This document shows positions 32,105-44,501 of a stretch of 64,000 nucleotides of DNA, piece by piece; position 1 is the first letter of the stretch, and the number at the start of each line of letters is the position of its first letter. The stretch spans positions 248,001-312,000 of the forward strand of contig NC_031673.1 in NCBI RefSeq assembly GCF_001640025.1, in the 5' to 3' direction. The position numbers and the translations under genes are program-made. A model generated the notes under the pieces. It was not told where the DNA came from. It ran no database searches and saw only the letters and a program-made list of their open reading frames with translations. The DNA comes from Sugiyamaella lignohabitans. Its lineage: Eukaryota > Ascomycota > Dipodascomycetes > Dipodascales > Trichomonascaceae.

Positions 32105-33847
32105 TTATATGCTTATAAAGTCTTCGTTGTCGTCGTCGGGCAGGTGGTTGTTGTGGGTGAAGTCCCACTGCATTACGTCTGAGTCGTCTGAGCTCACGTC
32201 GTCGGCAGAGTCGTCGTCGTCCGAACCCGACTCGTCGTCATTGGAGCCATCGTCGTCGTTTTCGGATTCGTCGTTATCGCTGTCATCGTCGGGTGATTCG
32301 TCTTCCGCGTTTATCATGTCTATAACTGCGTCAAGATCTATGGGTAACGAAGAGTCTTCAGTGGTATTGGTCACGTCGTGCGTCTCGAACTTGCCCTCTT
32401 CTTTGGCTCGGAGGATATGTTTGAGTGGACACTTTTTGCGATGACACTGGCCTGTCGCTTCAAAGTCCGGACACTCAAACACATGTCTCTTGTCGCACTT
32501 GTCTCCTGTGTCGCAGTAACCGTCGAGTGCAAACCATCTACAGACTAGGGCACCTGGTGCTACCTTCATGTGTGAGAATTTACAGTTCTCTCTAGTACAG
32601 TTGCCTCTCAGGAAATGCACACACAGTGGAGAATTATGTGCAGTAGGGTTATGGCTCAGAGTGCACGACGGGTCATTGCATCCGCTCGTCAAGTAGTTCT
32701 TGCAAATACGAACGTGGTTAGGATCGTGTTTATACCGGCACGACTTGCCATTAACACAGGTACCTGTGTGAGTTGTTAGTATCACTGTCTCGTTTCCTTC
32801 AGTTTCTATAAAAGGTTTTCGCTTACCTGTTTTAGTGAAATAAATGCAGTTCTTGTCGTATCTATAAGTTTGTTAGTATGTTCTTGGAGCGGTATTTCTC
32901 GCTTGTTATTTTAACTGGTGTTCATATTTCTGTCGTCCCTGCCCTTTCTATGTGGTTTCTATCATTTCATGACATCCATGATATGCGTACAGAAAGATGA
33001 AGTCCACATAGTAGCACTGGTAGTAGCACTTGGTAGTAGCACTTGGTAGGGGTGGTTGTATGACATGACTGACTCGATTAAAATGTTTTATCATTTCTAG
33101 TTTCAGTGCACTTATCAATCAAATAAACGTAGAAAAAAGCTAGTTCCGATTTAAAAACAAGCGAGATAATATGTTAGTGAATGATCTACGCACCTGTCGT
33201 TGGAAAGTGGGTTCTTTCGCAGTAAGTTCCCTGATTTAGTTCGAACATAGGAAACTCCCTGGATTGTCGTTTTGCGGGGTGTGGATTCTTTAGGTTGCTC
33301 TGAAGGGTCTACTCGAATCAGTTTCGATCCATTTTTGGCCGTTCTATACTTGACTCCTCCTATGTCGACGGTACCATCACTATTAGCTACTGGTTTTGGC
33401 GCCTTGATCGGGGTCGATGAAGTTGCTGACGTCGTATTCGAACCTGTAGAAATACCGGTACCGCCACTGGTTGTTGTTGAAGATGTTGTTTGTGACGAAG
33501 ACTCTTCTACTCTTTTCCACTGATGTGTTGGTCCTGTACTCTGATGATGATGATAACCTCCACGGTGTGCTCCACGATAGCCACCTCGATATCCTGATCC
33601 TCTTCCTCGATACGAATTTGAGTGATATGGTCGAGTCATATGTGAATTTTTATGAACTCCCTGGTCGCCAGTTGGATTTCCTCCACCACCTAATGCCTGT
33701 CTGGCGTTCTTGTGGCGATTGATGGCTCCTATAAAGCATGTTAGTATTTGTGTTACGAATTTTACTCGATGATTCTCGAATCGTTTATTGATCCGTCTTA
33801 CCTGCCAGCCTCGCTATTTGATCTAGAAGTTCTGCGTCAGAGGCCAT
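32105..33847 (-). CDS. CCCH zinc-finger protein, Red5/ZC3H3-like, four exons
   Basis: Exons 33802-33847, 33194-33728, 32827-32861 (35 nt) and 32105-32763; 424 aa. Introns have donors GTAAGA, GTGCGT and GTAAGC, with TACTAAC branches. The tiny third exon completes the first finger: C-I-Y-F-T-K-T-G-T-C, then VNGKSC and RYKH (C-x8-C-x5-C-x3-H). About five CCCH fingers follow in tandem, then a long Asp/Ser-rich acidic tail. The N-terminus (MASDAELLDQIARLAG, INRHKNAR) is followed by an RGG-like GRGSGYRGGYRG segment and short GGVKYR and GVSYVR motifs. Architecture resembles human ZC3H3 and fission yeast Red5, which act in nuclear RNA surveillance, 3'-end processing and export; orthology is inferred. 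Confidence 0.88.
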
Positions 33848-34342
33848 TTCTATAAATAAGAATAAATAAATAATAGGTTGAAATTTGAAGATGAACCTGA
33901 AGTGAAAGTGTGCTTTATAAGTAATAATATCAGCATGCAGAGGTGATAAGTAAGTAATTCCAAGAAGAACGTGCGGCTGTATGACTGGAATATTCTGTGA
34001 GGCCCCTGACCGTACAACAGTCGTGACTTCATTCGTTAAAAAAGCATCTGGCGACTTTCTTTTACAAATTTTGATGAGTTTCACAAAACCATCCGGTGAT
34101 CCCAAGTGAGATCTCTGGGTCAAATTTGTACCCTGGCGGCTGATTTGGAGTACTTTATCGGTATTTTAATAAGTGATTGTTCATATGCATGCATGATGCA
34201 GGGACCCTGCATGCATTTGTTTACATTAGATGGCATTTCCAGTTGCAAACACACCAAGAAAAAGAACAAGCACACATTCAATAAGTGAATTTTTGCCTTT
34301 AAACATTGGCAGAGCAAGGACTCAAGCAGGAAGTTTACTAAA

Positions 34343-35931
34343 ATGGTACCCCGTGAGTAAGTCAGGATTAGAACCCAGCAACACCGAGCGAAGCTAGCCA
34401 CGGCGTCTGGGGCAGAGCCCCCCAGCTGCCGGAGGCAATTTATCATCATAAACTAACCAGTGAAGTAGAAATTCTCGGAACTACTCAGAATGGGCATCGT
34501 TCTGTTCTTATATTGATGCCAAAAGACCACACTTGAGAACTTCCTATTTAGCAAACCGGTTCTGGGGCAGAAGAAAGGTCGATAATTTGCAAGCGGTTCT
34601 TAGTAGTATCAATGATGCAATCAGAGCGCACAATATTACAGTTGAAAAGCAGCAGGTTGTAGCAGACCAGCTTCGCGAGTGGACTACGACTCTCGCAGAC
34701 CCTCTGACGAGACGATTTGTGCTTGATCTGTGTGATTCCACTCAAGGTATGTTTAATCCCAAATTGATGACTGCTTTTTTTGATACGATTGAGTTCTGGT
34801 CTACTATCCTAGCAGTCTCCTGCGAAGCAGGAGCCACGGGGTCTGGGGCGGAGCCCCAGCCGCCGGAGGCATGTGAGGGATCATGTTACTAACCCAGGTT
34901 TAGAGCTTTGGAGTAGAGATCAGTCCTCGTCCAGTAGAGTTCTGCAGGTGGTTTCGTTGTTAGAGAAGTTGAAAGCAGAGGAAGAGTTGAAGTTCAAGGC
35001 AGCTTGTGATTTATTACGTGCTGAGCACCAATATCATCGGGCTCTTTATAAGAAGAACAAGACGAACGTGGAGATCATGAAACTAGAGGGACGAGTCGAT
35101 TATCTTAAAACAAGAGTGGAGAAATATGAGGAAGGGTTCACCAATTCAGCATTTAAAATTATTAAGAAGTGCGCCGACATGTTTTTCCAGCATATTTTTA
35201 TTGTCAACGAGAAAAATAAAGACCCATTAAGTGCTGCACTTACAATTATTGATGGGATTAAGGACAGTCCTGCTGGTAATATTGAAAAATGTGTATTTGC
35301 AAAATCTGCAGGGAGTACTACAGCTGGTCTAGAGGTTGCTGAGAGCAGTAGTTTATCTTTGTCGCCTAGAAGAGTTCCCGGCTCTTCTGACCATCAGGAT
35401 AATATCGGCTTTGACAGCTCATCTATTAGCTGTTCCTCAGGATCACTGTATCTGAATCATTGGTTACAGGATGTGCGGACAAGAAATGCCAGTGGGAATA
35501 GTGGTAGTAAACAGTTGAACCAATCGCCATTCGCGGGCTTTGAATTGCATGGATCTGCTACTGCTGCTGAATGTACTGAGTCGAAAGATGGATTTGGAGA
35601 CCAGACGCTTCAGAGTTTCTTATCTGCTCTTGATGATATCGGTTTACAAAAGGCACCAGAAGCAGTAGAAAAGCATATGGAGGCGGTTATGAGATCAACA
35701 GTATGGTCTAATAATGGCGAGGACGATTCTCACAACGATGGTAATGATGATGTTGTTTCGCCTATAAATTTCCCCACTTCCGAACCAAGTAACGTGTGTC
35801 AGAACAATGACCAGTATATGAAACCAGATGAGAGATATAGAACCACCACCACCACCAAAGCATATCAGTCTGATTCCCACACAAACAGAGCGCTATCGAA
35901 CGGCGGTAGTATTGAAACCGAGTACTTTTAG
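34343..35931 (+). CDS. Unrecognised coiled-coil protein, three exons
   Basis: Proposed exons are 34343-34356, 34469-34746 and 34904-35931, giving 439 aa (MVPRE joined to NSRNYSEWASFCSYIDAKRP). Both introns have CTAAC branches 10-11 nt before the acceptor, donors GTAAGT and GTATGT, and each contains a GC-hairpin arm. Residues ~100-230 are strongly helical (VVSLLEKLKAEEELKFKAAC, KTNVEIMKLEGRVDYLKTRV), suggesting a BAR-like or simple coiled-coil dimer. The C-terminal half is Ser/Asn-rich and probably disordered. Family not recognised. Exon 1 could instead end at an alternative GTGAGT, but that breaks the frame. Confidence 0.7.
34385..34437 (-). repeat. GC-hairpin arm, decayed, in intron 1 of the coiled-coil gene
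   Basis: Several substitutions and an extra C in the first stem; an old copy. Confidence 0.85.
34817..34871 (-). repeat. GC-hairpin arm in intron 2 of the coiled-coil gene
   Basis: Intact type B arm, about 30 bp before the acceptor. Confidence 0.9.
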
Positions 35932-36117
35932 ATCCGAAAATAACGACTACACGGTCCTGGATAGATACCAATAGTATACAACATACAACTACAAAAAAAA
36001 AGTCCATTTGAATAGATTAAATAGATATACATTTTTTTTATATTATATACAACACTCTAAGTAGCATCGAAACGATGCTTTATAAATAAATTAATGCAAA
36101 ACTCATGCTTGACAACT

Positions 36118-37380
36118 CTATAAAGCGTTGTTGTCGCGGGCAAAGAACTTTTTACCCATTTCATATGACGATATCATAATTGCACAAGCAGGGGATACTT
36201 TTAAAATGCGTGGAATTGCTCCGACATACAGAGCACCAACACCTTCTGTTTTCAAAATTTTCATCATGAATGGAAGCATGCCCATGCTCGATGACGAAGA
36301 TGCATGATGTCCGATTTGACGACGAGTCTTGCCAACGTCAAAGGGTGTAGTCAGAATAGCAGCAATCGATCCACCCACAGACCCCGCAATAAATGCTTGT
36401 GAGAAGGTGCTGGAATCTGATTTTTGATCTCTAAAATAATGCGTCTGTGCTAACTCTGCTCGAATAAACTCGACACATGCCCAATAAATACTTGAAAAGG
36501 GTACATCTCTCCAAAGTGTTAATACCAATCCTCTCCACAGCGAAGAGAATCCTTGAGTAGCAACCATTTCTCGCACACCTTTTGTGACTACCTGTACAGC
36601 ATCAGGACCCTTGGCTGACTGTAGTCTTGTTTTTACCAGTTCGATGGGTGAAACTACGGTAGCAGATAAAGATCTAGCCAACCCACCACATATTAAAGGG
36701 TTGAGAATGGTCGATTCAGAGAGTGGTGAATTGTCTCTCATATATTCATAAGCAATGAAATAAACAACATTTGAGGGAACTGACATTAACAAAGTTAAAG
36801 ACAGACCTCTCCATAAGGCTGGTAATCCTTCTCCGGCTACTATTTTGCGAAATCCATCCCAGGTTCCATTAAGACGATTCATCTTAGTCTCGTCTACAGC
36901 ACATGAGGTTGAAATTTCAAGCTGAGATGCCACACAATAATCGATGGTACTAGGAAACCAAAACACATCTTTACAGCACGTAGTGACGCCTACTCCACTG
37001 GGGATCTGTGTGATTGGGAAAGATTTGACGGCCATTTCTGCTGCTGCTACACCTGTCGAAGAAGACAGTCTCAGGCTTTCTAATGAAGAAACAGCAACCT
37101 TGGATAGATTATTTCGAACTTGTCCAGCCGCCGCTTTGTAACTGATCTCGACTCCTTTATTACTAGCATTTGCAACTTTATTCTTTGCCAAATCAATGAA
37201 ATCCACCATAGGAAAAGCACTTTGTTGTTGCATTCTTACTCTTACCACATCAAACGGAGTAACCACGACCGATGTCAGCAATGATCCGGAACACGCCGCC
37301 ACCATTTTCTGATAAATAGTGATTTTGTGGTGGCTGTGCCCATCGACCACCGGGCCACTCAGATTCGCCCCTGATGACAT
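36118..37380 (-). CDS. MTM1: Mitochondrial carrier, MTM1/SLC25A39-40 type
   Basis: Inner-membrane solute carrier, 420 aa with three repeats. The carrier signatures are visible: TPFDVVRVRMQQQ (near residue 42), SPIELVKTRLQSAKG and TPFDVGKTRRQIG. ACSGSLLTSVVVTPFDVVRVR and a large insertion in the first matrix loop are typical of Mtm1 and its animal homologues SLC25A39/40. Yeast Mtm1 is needed for manganese loading of mitochondrial superoxide dismutase and for iron-sulfur homeostasis, and the animal homologues import glutathione. The protein is long for a carrier (usual ~300) because of that insertion. No intron and no GC hairpin nearby. Confidence 0.92.
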   Translation of the reverse strand: MSSGANLSGPVVDGHSHHKITIYQKMVAACSGSLLTSVVVTPFDVVRVRMQQQSAFPMVDFIDLAKNKVANASNKGVEISYKAAAGQVRNNLSKVAVSSLESLRLSSSTGVAAAEMAVKSFPITQIPSGVGVTTCCKDVFWFPSTIDYCVASQLEISTSCAVDETKMNRLNGTWDGFRKIVAGEGLPALWRGLSLTLLMSVPSNVVYFIAYEYMRDNSPLSESTILNPLICGGLARSLSATVVSPIELVKTRLQSAKGPDAVQVVTKGVREMVATQGFSSLWRGLVLTLWRDVPFSSIYWACVEFIRAELAQTHYFRDQKSDSSTFSQAFIAGSVGGSIAAILTTPFDVGKTRRQIGHHASSSSSMGMLPFMMKILKTEGVGALYVGAIPRILKVSPACAIMISSYEMGKKFFARDNNAL

Positions 37381-38434
37381 ACTTTACGATATACCTGGTA
37401 TTGTCGTGTCAGGTCAAATCGATCCATGTAATTTATAACATAAATATACTTTCTAGCCGCCGATATTTTGTCACGATCTGGATCGCGGTTAGGGGATCTG
37501 ATAATTCTTCTCACCTAACCCACAATTGTTACTGCCGTGGGAGAGTATCCCCGGTTGATATTTCTAATCTAAAAGTTTACAGTGAATTTATAAGATATGG
37601 ATAGAGCTCACAAGATGTTTCATGACTGGGATAAGAGTATATCGGATGATAAATGGAGCTTATAGACCTAGTTTCTCTTCCGAACCTTAGCTAACCGCCG
37701 ATTACCGACGGCAGTTTAGGCGCCTATCCAGCCGTATAACGGTAATCTGCAATTAGATAACTCAGGGGTAGTTTTCCATGTCTCCAGTTTGTCAATATTC
37801 TACCGCCAATAAATATAATTAATTATCGATAGGGCGGAGCCATTGTTTTTCACCGGAGCACTAACATTTGCTATTTTAGAATGAAATGTCCAAGTCCATA
37901 TAATATTTTATTCTTGTATTTGACTCTGTCTGGTGAACTATCTGGCTGTTGGAGTCCTGTTCTAAGCTTCTTCCTCTCTCTCAATAAAGCCTTTTGTATA
38001 GAATTTAATCAGAAATTTAAAGTCTGGTAATTTACGGATCTCGACATAACTGACAGCGACCTAAGTGAACCATTCGGCCACAGGCCACATGAATGCGGGT
38101 GTAATTCTGAGATTTCTTCCACCCGAGCCCAACACTATCCAAACTTTGAATCCAGAATCCATGGTTTTAATAATTCCCTTTACTACTTCTTAAATCTAGT
38201 AAACTGAGTTAAACATAGGACCAATTAAGTCCAAGTTTGAACCTCGAACCCTCTGTCCGAGGCACGGCACTGGAGAAGGCGCTCCGCTCCAGCGGCTACA
38301 GTTACCCGGTGATGATGCCGATAGATACGGGCAGGTGACCAGGAGTGCAATAACAATAACCTTGACTGGGTGTGATAGTAGGACCTGAACAGACTGCCTC
38401 TGATCGATATTGGTGACCCTGTGGTTATCAACCA
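37381..38434. other. Divergent MTM1/KOG1 promoter region
   Basis: About 1 kb with no hairpin arms and no ORF accepted. Confidence 0.55.
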
Positions 38435-41400
38435 ATGACTTTGTGGCAGACCTGGAATTCAAATAGCGGTTCTGGTCCGGCAAATGGCCACGGATCGCAT
38501 CACCCACATGATAATATCAATCGGAGTATCAGTAATGGAAACAACATGAACATGAATACAAGTACGAATAATGATGGTAGCGGTACACAAGGCTCCGGAC
38601 CATCACAAAGTTTGGAATCTTCTATAGTAAATGGTTTTGTCAATGGTCATGGAAATGGACACATGGCTATTTATAATAAATCACACACCAACGGCAATGG
38701 CCATACCAATGGTCATGTTTCCCATGAAGGTGAACCACCAGCTGGTTCAAATGTATCAACTACTTCTTCCACAAATACACTCACAAGACCGCATCCAAAC
38801 CCACCATATAACACAGTGGTACGCCATGGATTCGCTGCTGATTATGAATCAGAGCACTATATGTCACTGCTAGCTGAGGTAAGGATCTTATTTTCTGATG
38901 TTGGAACTGTACAGTTACTATTTCAGAGCAGGATTAGTCAAGGCATGAAATACATTTTTTTGGTCGTTGACTGTATTTTTGACTATATGTTTATGTAATC
39001 CTACGAGCTGCTGATGATGATAACATTTCGGCTATGGGCTAGAGAGAGGGAGAGTAACGTAACTCTGGATATCGGCATACCGGCTTTCCAACAAACCAGA
39101 TAACTAACTTTCTAGGTGTTCTATATCTATTTTGAAGACAAGCGTCACGAGACAGCTGGAAACCCCAAGAAAAAAGATTCAGAGGAGCAGACGTCAGAAT
39201 GGCGGATCCGTGATAGACAACGGACTGTAGCAGCTGCTATTGTGCTCTGTTTAAATATCGGTGTAGACCCTCCAGATGTCATCAAGACACAACCATCGGC
39301 TAAACTTGAGGCATGGATAGATCCCGGAGCTATGAATGATCCCAAAAAATCACTAGAAATGATTGGCAAAGCCCTTCAAAGCCAATACGAGGCACTGAGT
39401 ACAAGAACTAAATATAAACAGAGTCTTGACCCTAATGTTGAAGATGCTAAGCGGTTTTGTATGTCGCTAAGACGTAGTGCACGAGACGAGCGAATTCTAT
39501 TTCATTATAATGGTCACGGTGTACCAAGACCTACACCAAGTGGTGAAATTTGGGTGTTTAATAGAGGCTACACTCAGTATATACCTGTTTCTGTCTATGA
39601 CTTACAAACGTGGCTGGGAGCACCCTGTATTTATGCCTATGACTGTCATGCAGCAGGTCATATTGTCAACAATTTTAATGCGTTTGTGGAAAAGAGAAAA
39701 GAGAATGAGAAGAAGAATGGACCCGATCCCAATGGTCCTCCTGCTGAAGCGTATGAAAACTGTATTCAACTTGCGGCTTGCCGAGCAGACGAGGTACTTC
39801 CAATGCATCCTGAATTACCGGCTGATCTGTTCACTTGTTGCATAACGTCGCCAATTGACATAGCAGTTCGCTGGTTTGTCATGCAATCGCCTTTATTACG
39901 AGGTCAGTTTGACAATCTCAGTATTCCGGGAAAAATCACTGATAGAAGAACGCCATTGGGTGAGTTGAATTGGATCTTCACTGCCATTACCGATACTATT
40001 GCATGGTCTACCTTAGAAGGACCACTATTTAAACGACTTTTTAGACAGGATCTGGTGGTGGCAGCTATGTTCCGTAACTTTTTGTTAGCAGTGCGAATTA
40101 TGAGGGTCCACAATTGTCATCCAGTATCATCGCCCGAACTTCCTGATACGCATAATCATCCAATGTGGGATGCATGGGATCTGGCAGTTGACCACTGTCT
40201 AGTGCAATTGCCAATGTTACAAGCGGCATCTGAACCCGGTGGTGTCCCATATACCTATAAACATTCCGACTTTTTTGAGCAGCAGTTGACAGCGTTTGAG
40301 GTGTGGCTCAAGTACAAATCGTCTGATTTAGATAAACCACCTGAGCAGCTACCGGTATTGCTACAAGTCTTGCTTTCTCAAATCCATCGTTTGAGAGCAC
40401 TGGTTCTGCTTAGCAAGTATCTTGATTTAGGTCCCAAAGCAGTTCATCTCGCTCTTTCCATCGGTATCTTCCCATATGTTTTGAAATTACTGCAATCCCC
40501 TGCCCCGGAGTTGAAGCCAGTTTTGGTGTTTATATGGGCACGAATCATGGCTGTTGATCACAAGGCTATTAAGCAGGAGCTAGTTAAAGAAAATGGCTAT
40601 GCTTACTTTATCAATATTCTGATTCCTCAAGACGGCCCGGTGGTGAATGCAATTAATGTTCCCGAACACCTGGCCATGTGTGCTTTTGTCACTGCTTTGT
40701 TCTGTGAAGGATACAAGCAGGGCCAGCGTTTGTGTATGGGCCCAGATTTGTTTCAAGCTTGTTTGACACATACTGAAGAGCTTGAAAGTCCGCTATTAAG
40801 ACAATGGGCTACTCTCTGTATCTCACAGCTATGGGATGGATATCCAGAAGCAAAATGGCAAGCACTAGTTAAAGATAAGACAGCATTGGACAGATTGTCA
40901 AGATTGTTGAATGATCCAGTTCCCGAAGTTCGAACTGCTTGTATCGTTGCTTTGACAACTTTTCTCGGTGATGGCGAAACTGTTAACCCCAATAGCCCAA
41001 ATATCAATGCCACTGCTGTCACTAGTGGCTTGACGCACGGAGACATTCGACAGAAGGAGCTGTCGTTTGCCATATCTGTACTGGCACTAACCAATGATGC
41101 TTCGTCTATTGTTCGACGAGAAGTGGTAGTATTCTACTCTAAATTCGTTAAACAGTATCGCAGTAGATTTTTGGTCGCAGCATATTCATCACTGGAAGAA
41201 GATGTGGCTATTCTCCGCAGTCAGACAAATATTGACGATATTCGAGCAAATTCACCTGCTCATGGATCTATCTACACTGTAGTTTGGAGGGCACTACTGG
41301 TATTAACTGAGGACCCATTCCCAGAAGTTGCCGACTATGCACAAGATGTTGTCGACTATGTATTCCAGCTTCTTCGTAAAACACCACTCTCAGCAGAGGT

Positions 41401-43078
41401 CGAGAAGCTGGAACAGTACCTAGTACAATACTCAATGAGCTCATTATCGGTAAATCTACCTGAGCTCCAGAATAACAGTCCTAACAAGGCTACTCGTGTT
41501 TCATCAATGGGACCATCAGCAGTCGCTGGATCAGGGGTTGGACATGGGTCTCATAATGGACCGACTTCAGAATCCAAGTTTTCCCAAACTCTTCTCAAAC
41601 GGTCTGTATCATTTGCTAATACTTTAAAGCAATATGCTTGGGGCAGTGGAGAAGAGGAACAGCTACAATCACAGAACCAACATCCACAACATGGACGAGC
41701 TGGGAATGGTTCAGCATCCGGGTCGAACACGTTGTGGGGAGGTTTTGGTGGTAGTTTTGTCAATAGCACTGGAGCAGGAGCTGGAAACCTTGGAAATACC
41801 AGGTCTGCATTCCCCACTGTCACTACAGTAGCGTACGGAGTAGGCCGTCGACCTAGACCAGTTAGATACCAGACCAAAGACTACACCAAGAAAATTGTCC
41901 TTCCCTTGGCAAGTGGCTTTTTTGAATGGAGCTGCGAGTATTTCCAGGAACCTCAGATGTGTAACACCGAGTCTGACGAACCAGGCAGTGAGAGGTATCT
42001 TGAACGAGTATGGAGAAAGTCTCGTAACGAGCATATCATTGCTGAAACTCAAGTTCAAAAGGAAATGGCTGTATATGGCGGTTGGTCTACACATGTCGGT
42101 CTTCTTAACAATCTGACTCAACCTACCAAACTTGAATTTGCGCAATTCGAGCCTCATCTGGTGGGAGTTGATGATCGAGATGGTGTAACTGTGTGGGACT
42201 GGACTGAAAGTACTAAACTCAACCGATTTTGTAACAGCAATCCTGTTGGTACTCGAATTACCGAGGCCAAGTTTTTGAACGAGGATGATGTACCATTGCT
42301 GCTTACGGGATCAAGTGAAGGTGTAGTTCGAATCTATCGTCATTACGAGTCTGTCAAGAATATTGAACTGGCCTGTTCTTGGCGTGTGTTGACTGATCTA
42401 TTACCAGCCCATCGTAACAGTGGTCTCATAGCCGAATGGCAACAGTCTCGTGGAGCCTTGTTAGTAGGTGGTGATGTCCGAGTCATTCGTGTCTGGGATG
42501 CTCCGCGAGAACTATGTACGAGCGATATCCCTGCTCGGTCTGGCAGTCCTGTCACTGCTCTTACATCTGACCAAGTGGCTGGAAACATCGTTGTAGCCGG
42601 TTTTGGTGACGGTGGTATTCGAGTCTATGATAGAAGACTTGGTCCTCGTGAGTCGCTTGTCAAGACATGGAAGAGACACAAGTCGTGGGTTGTTAATGTT
42701 CGTATGCAAAGAGGTGGTGCTCGTGAGCTTGTTAGTGGATCCACCGACGGCCAGGTGTACCTCTGGGATATCCGACTTGATGAACCAGTTCTGTCATTCC
42801 AAGCCCACTCGAATGGAATGCGTGCTATTGATGTCCATGAGCATGCTCCAGTTATTGCCACAGGCTCGCAAACAGTAGGTATCTGGTCCACAAATGGAAA
42901 TCGTGTTGCTACTGTACGACCACCGTCTAGTGGATATAGCCTTGGAAGTAAAGCATCCCAAGTATCGGCGCTCTCGTTCCATCCTCATCGTATGATCATG
43001 GCTGTCAACAACGTCCAGGACGCCCATATCGGCGTCTTCAACTGCACAGACGACCCGTCCCGAAAGTACGGACGATGA
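38435..43078 (+). CDS. KOG1: TORC1 subunit Kog1/Raptor, two exons
   Basis: Exon 1 is 38435-38878, the intron is 38879-39115 (donor GTAAGG, branch CTAAC, acceptor CTAG), and exon 2 is 39116-43078; 1468 aa. The substrate-binding scaffold of TOR complex 1. Exon 1 encodes an Asn/Gly/His-rich low-complexity N-terminus, then RHGFAADYESEHYMSLLAE, which joins VFYIYFEDKRHE. The Raptor N-terminal caspase-like domain follows (FHYNGHGVPRPTPSGEIWVF, YDCHAAGHIVNNF), then HEAT repeats, a Ser/Gly/Asn-rich linker (about residues 900-1000) and a C-terminal WD40 propeller (DGQVYLWDIRLDEPVLSFQA). Length fits yeast Kog1 (about 1550). A single GC-hairpin arm starts 60 bp after the stop, between this gene and convergent LTV1. 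Confidence 0.96.
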
Positions 43079-43138
43079 AACACTTAGCATTTAAACTGTA
43101 TTATTATTTATTCACTTTGCTCCTTGAATTGACCTGTC

Positions 43139-43193
43139 TGCCTCCGGCGGCTGGGGCTCCGCCCCAGACCCCGTTGCTCCTGCTTCGCAGGAG
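43139..43193 (+). repeat. GC-hairpin arm 60 bp after KOG1 stop
   Basis: Intact type B arm, sense to KOG1 and antisense to LTV1. Confidence 0.9.
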
Positions 43194-43262
43194 AACTTTG
43201 AATCAACAGAGGGATTCTGTTGCTAATGAGTTATATAAATATGATTAAATAATGCAATTTCG

Positions 43263-44501
43263 TTATTTCTTGTACATCTTCTTACCTTCAACGACATAGT
43301 TGTCGAGGAAGTCGTCCATGATGGCTTCGAGATCGTCTCGTTCCTTCGACATGTCAAAGGGCTCATTGGCTTCTTCCTCTTCGTCGTCGTCATTGTTGTA
43401 TTCCTCTTCAATTTTGTCGAATCGGTTATCTAGCAGGGTCAAGCCGTCGTTTCTAAATAATGCAGAACTGGACATGGAGAAGCCCGTAAGATCGGTCTTG
43501 GCACCAATCTTCTGCTTTCTTCCGCTTTTCGTGATGCGTCTTCCTGAAGGCACTTGTGAGAGAGACCCTACCTCGTCCCTATCTTCATCGAATTCGTCAT
43601 CACTGACACCATCAATAGGAGCTTTTGATCGCGATTGGTCGAGCTTGAACTGACGGAATGCAGTCTCCCAGTCCTCTTCACCCTCCTTCGCCGTCACCAT
43701 GTACTTGGCTGGCTTGGCTGGCATTTCCCGGCCGTTATCTGAATCATATGCTTCATCATCAGAGTAGTCTTGACCACTGAAATCTTGATCAGGATCATAA
43801 TCAGCCCACTCATCTTCGTCTTCTTCAATCTCCTCTTTCTGGCCACTGGAGATCAGTTGACCGAAGACATCCTCGTCGTCATCCACATATTCTTCATCTT
43901 CAAGTGCTTCTAACACTTCTCTAAGTCTCGGGTCCATATCAGGTTGTAAACCAGCAATCTCATCTGGAATATTCTGCTGGTCTTGATATGTTCTTTTAAG
44001 CGTATCTTTGGATGGCAGGACATCGCTCGGTAGATTTACTTTATTTGCAGCTGCATAGTCGGATTTCAGTAGCAGGTTTCCGTCCTTGCCAAAGCTTTGT
44101 TTCTCTTTTGTGGGTTTCTTGGAGATATAAACAGCTGAAGGATCCTCTCCTATGGGTTTCAAGTGTTGCATATAATCATATTTACTATCATCGTATTCGA
44201 TACCGTACAAAGCGGCTTCACCCTCGTTATCACGCCGTCCTTCTTTTCTAAAAGTCTCTTCATCTTGTGCCAAAACATCTGCCGTCAGCACTTTAGAAGC
44301 ACCCCCAGTACTAGAATATGAAGGTGTAGGGGCCCATCTTTCTCTTCTTTCTTGTTTCTGCTTGGCATCGTTCAGATTATCCAACTTCACCAGCACTCTC
44401 TGAGAAGCATCCGGGTCATTAATCAACGGATCTTCCTGTGATCTGTACACCAGACTATAAGTGTCGGCCTTTTTCTTATCAATCCACCTCTTAGGACCCA
44501 T
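43263..44501 (-). CDS. LTV1: 40S ribosome export/biogenesis factor Ltv1
   Basis: 412 aa from the ATG at 44501 (MGPKRWIDKKKADTYSLVYR). Ltv1 is a non-ribosomal component of pre-40S particles that guides head assembly and is released after phosphorylation. Conserved blocks visible are DPDASQRVLV, EAALYGIEYDDSKYDYMQHL (with KPIG after it), DMDPRLREVLEALEDEEYVD and acidic stretches, ending in a basic VVEGKKMYKK. The upstream open frame begins with TTG, so the ATG at codon 5 is used. No intron. Confidence 0.95.
   Translation of the reverse strand: MGPKRWIDKKKADTYSLVYRSQEDPLINDPDASQRVLVKLDNLNDAKQKQERRERWAPTPSYSSTGGASKVLTADVLAQDEETFRKEGRRDNEGEAALYGIEYDDSKYDYMQHLKPIGEDPSAVYISKKPTKEKQSFGKDGNLLLKSDYAAANKVNLPSDVLPSKDTLKRTYQDQQNIPDEIAGLQPDMDPRLREVLEALEDEEYVDDDEDVFGQLISSGQKEEIEEDEDEWADYDPDQDFSGQDYSDDEAYDSDNGREMPAKPAKYMVTAKEGEEDWETAFRQFKLDQSRSKAPIDGVSDDEFDEDRDEVGSLSQVPSGRRITKSGRKQKIGAKTDLTGFSMSSSALFRNDGLTLLDNRFDKIEEEYNNDDDEEEEANEPFDMSKERDDLEAIMDDFLDNYVVEGKKMYKK

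Noticed and set aside
38225..38320. Possible tRNA on the minus strand (GGGTTCGAGGTTC resembles a B box)
   Set aside because: No acceptor stem or anticodon arm could be formed and the T stem does not pair.
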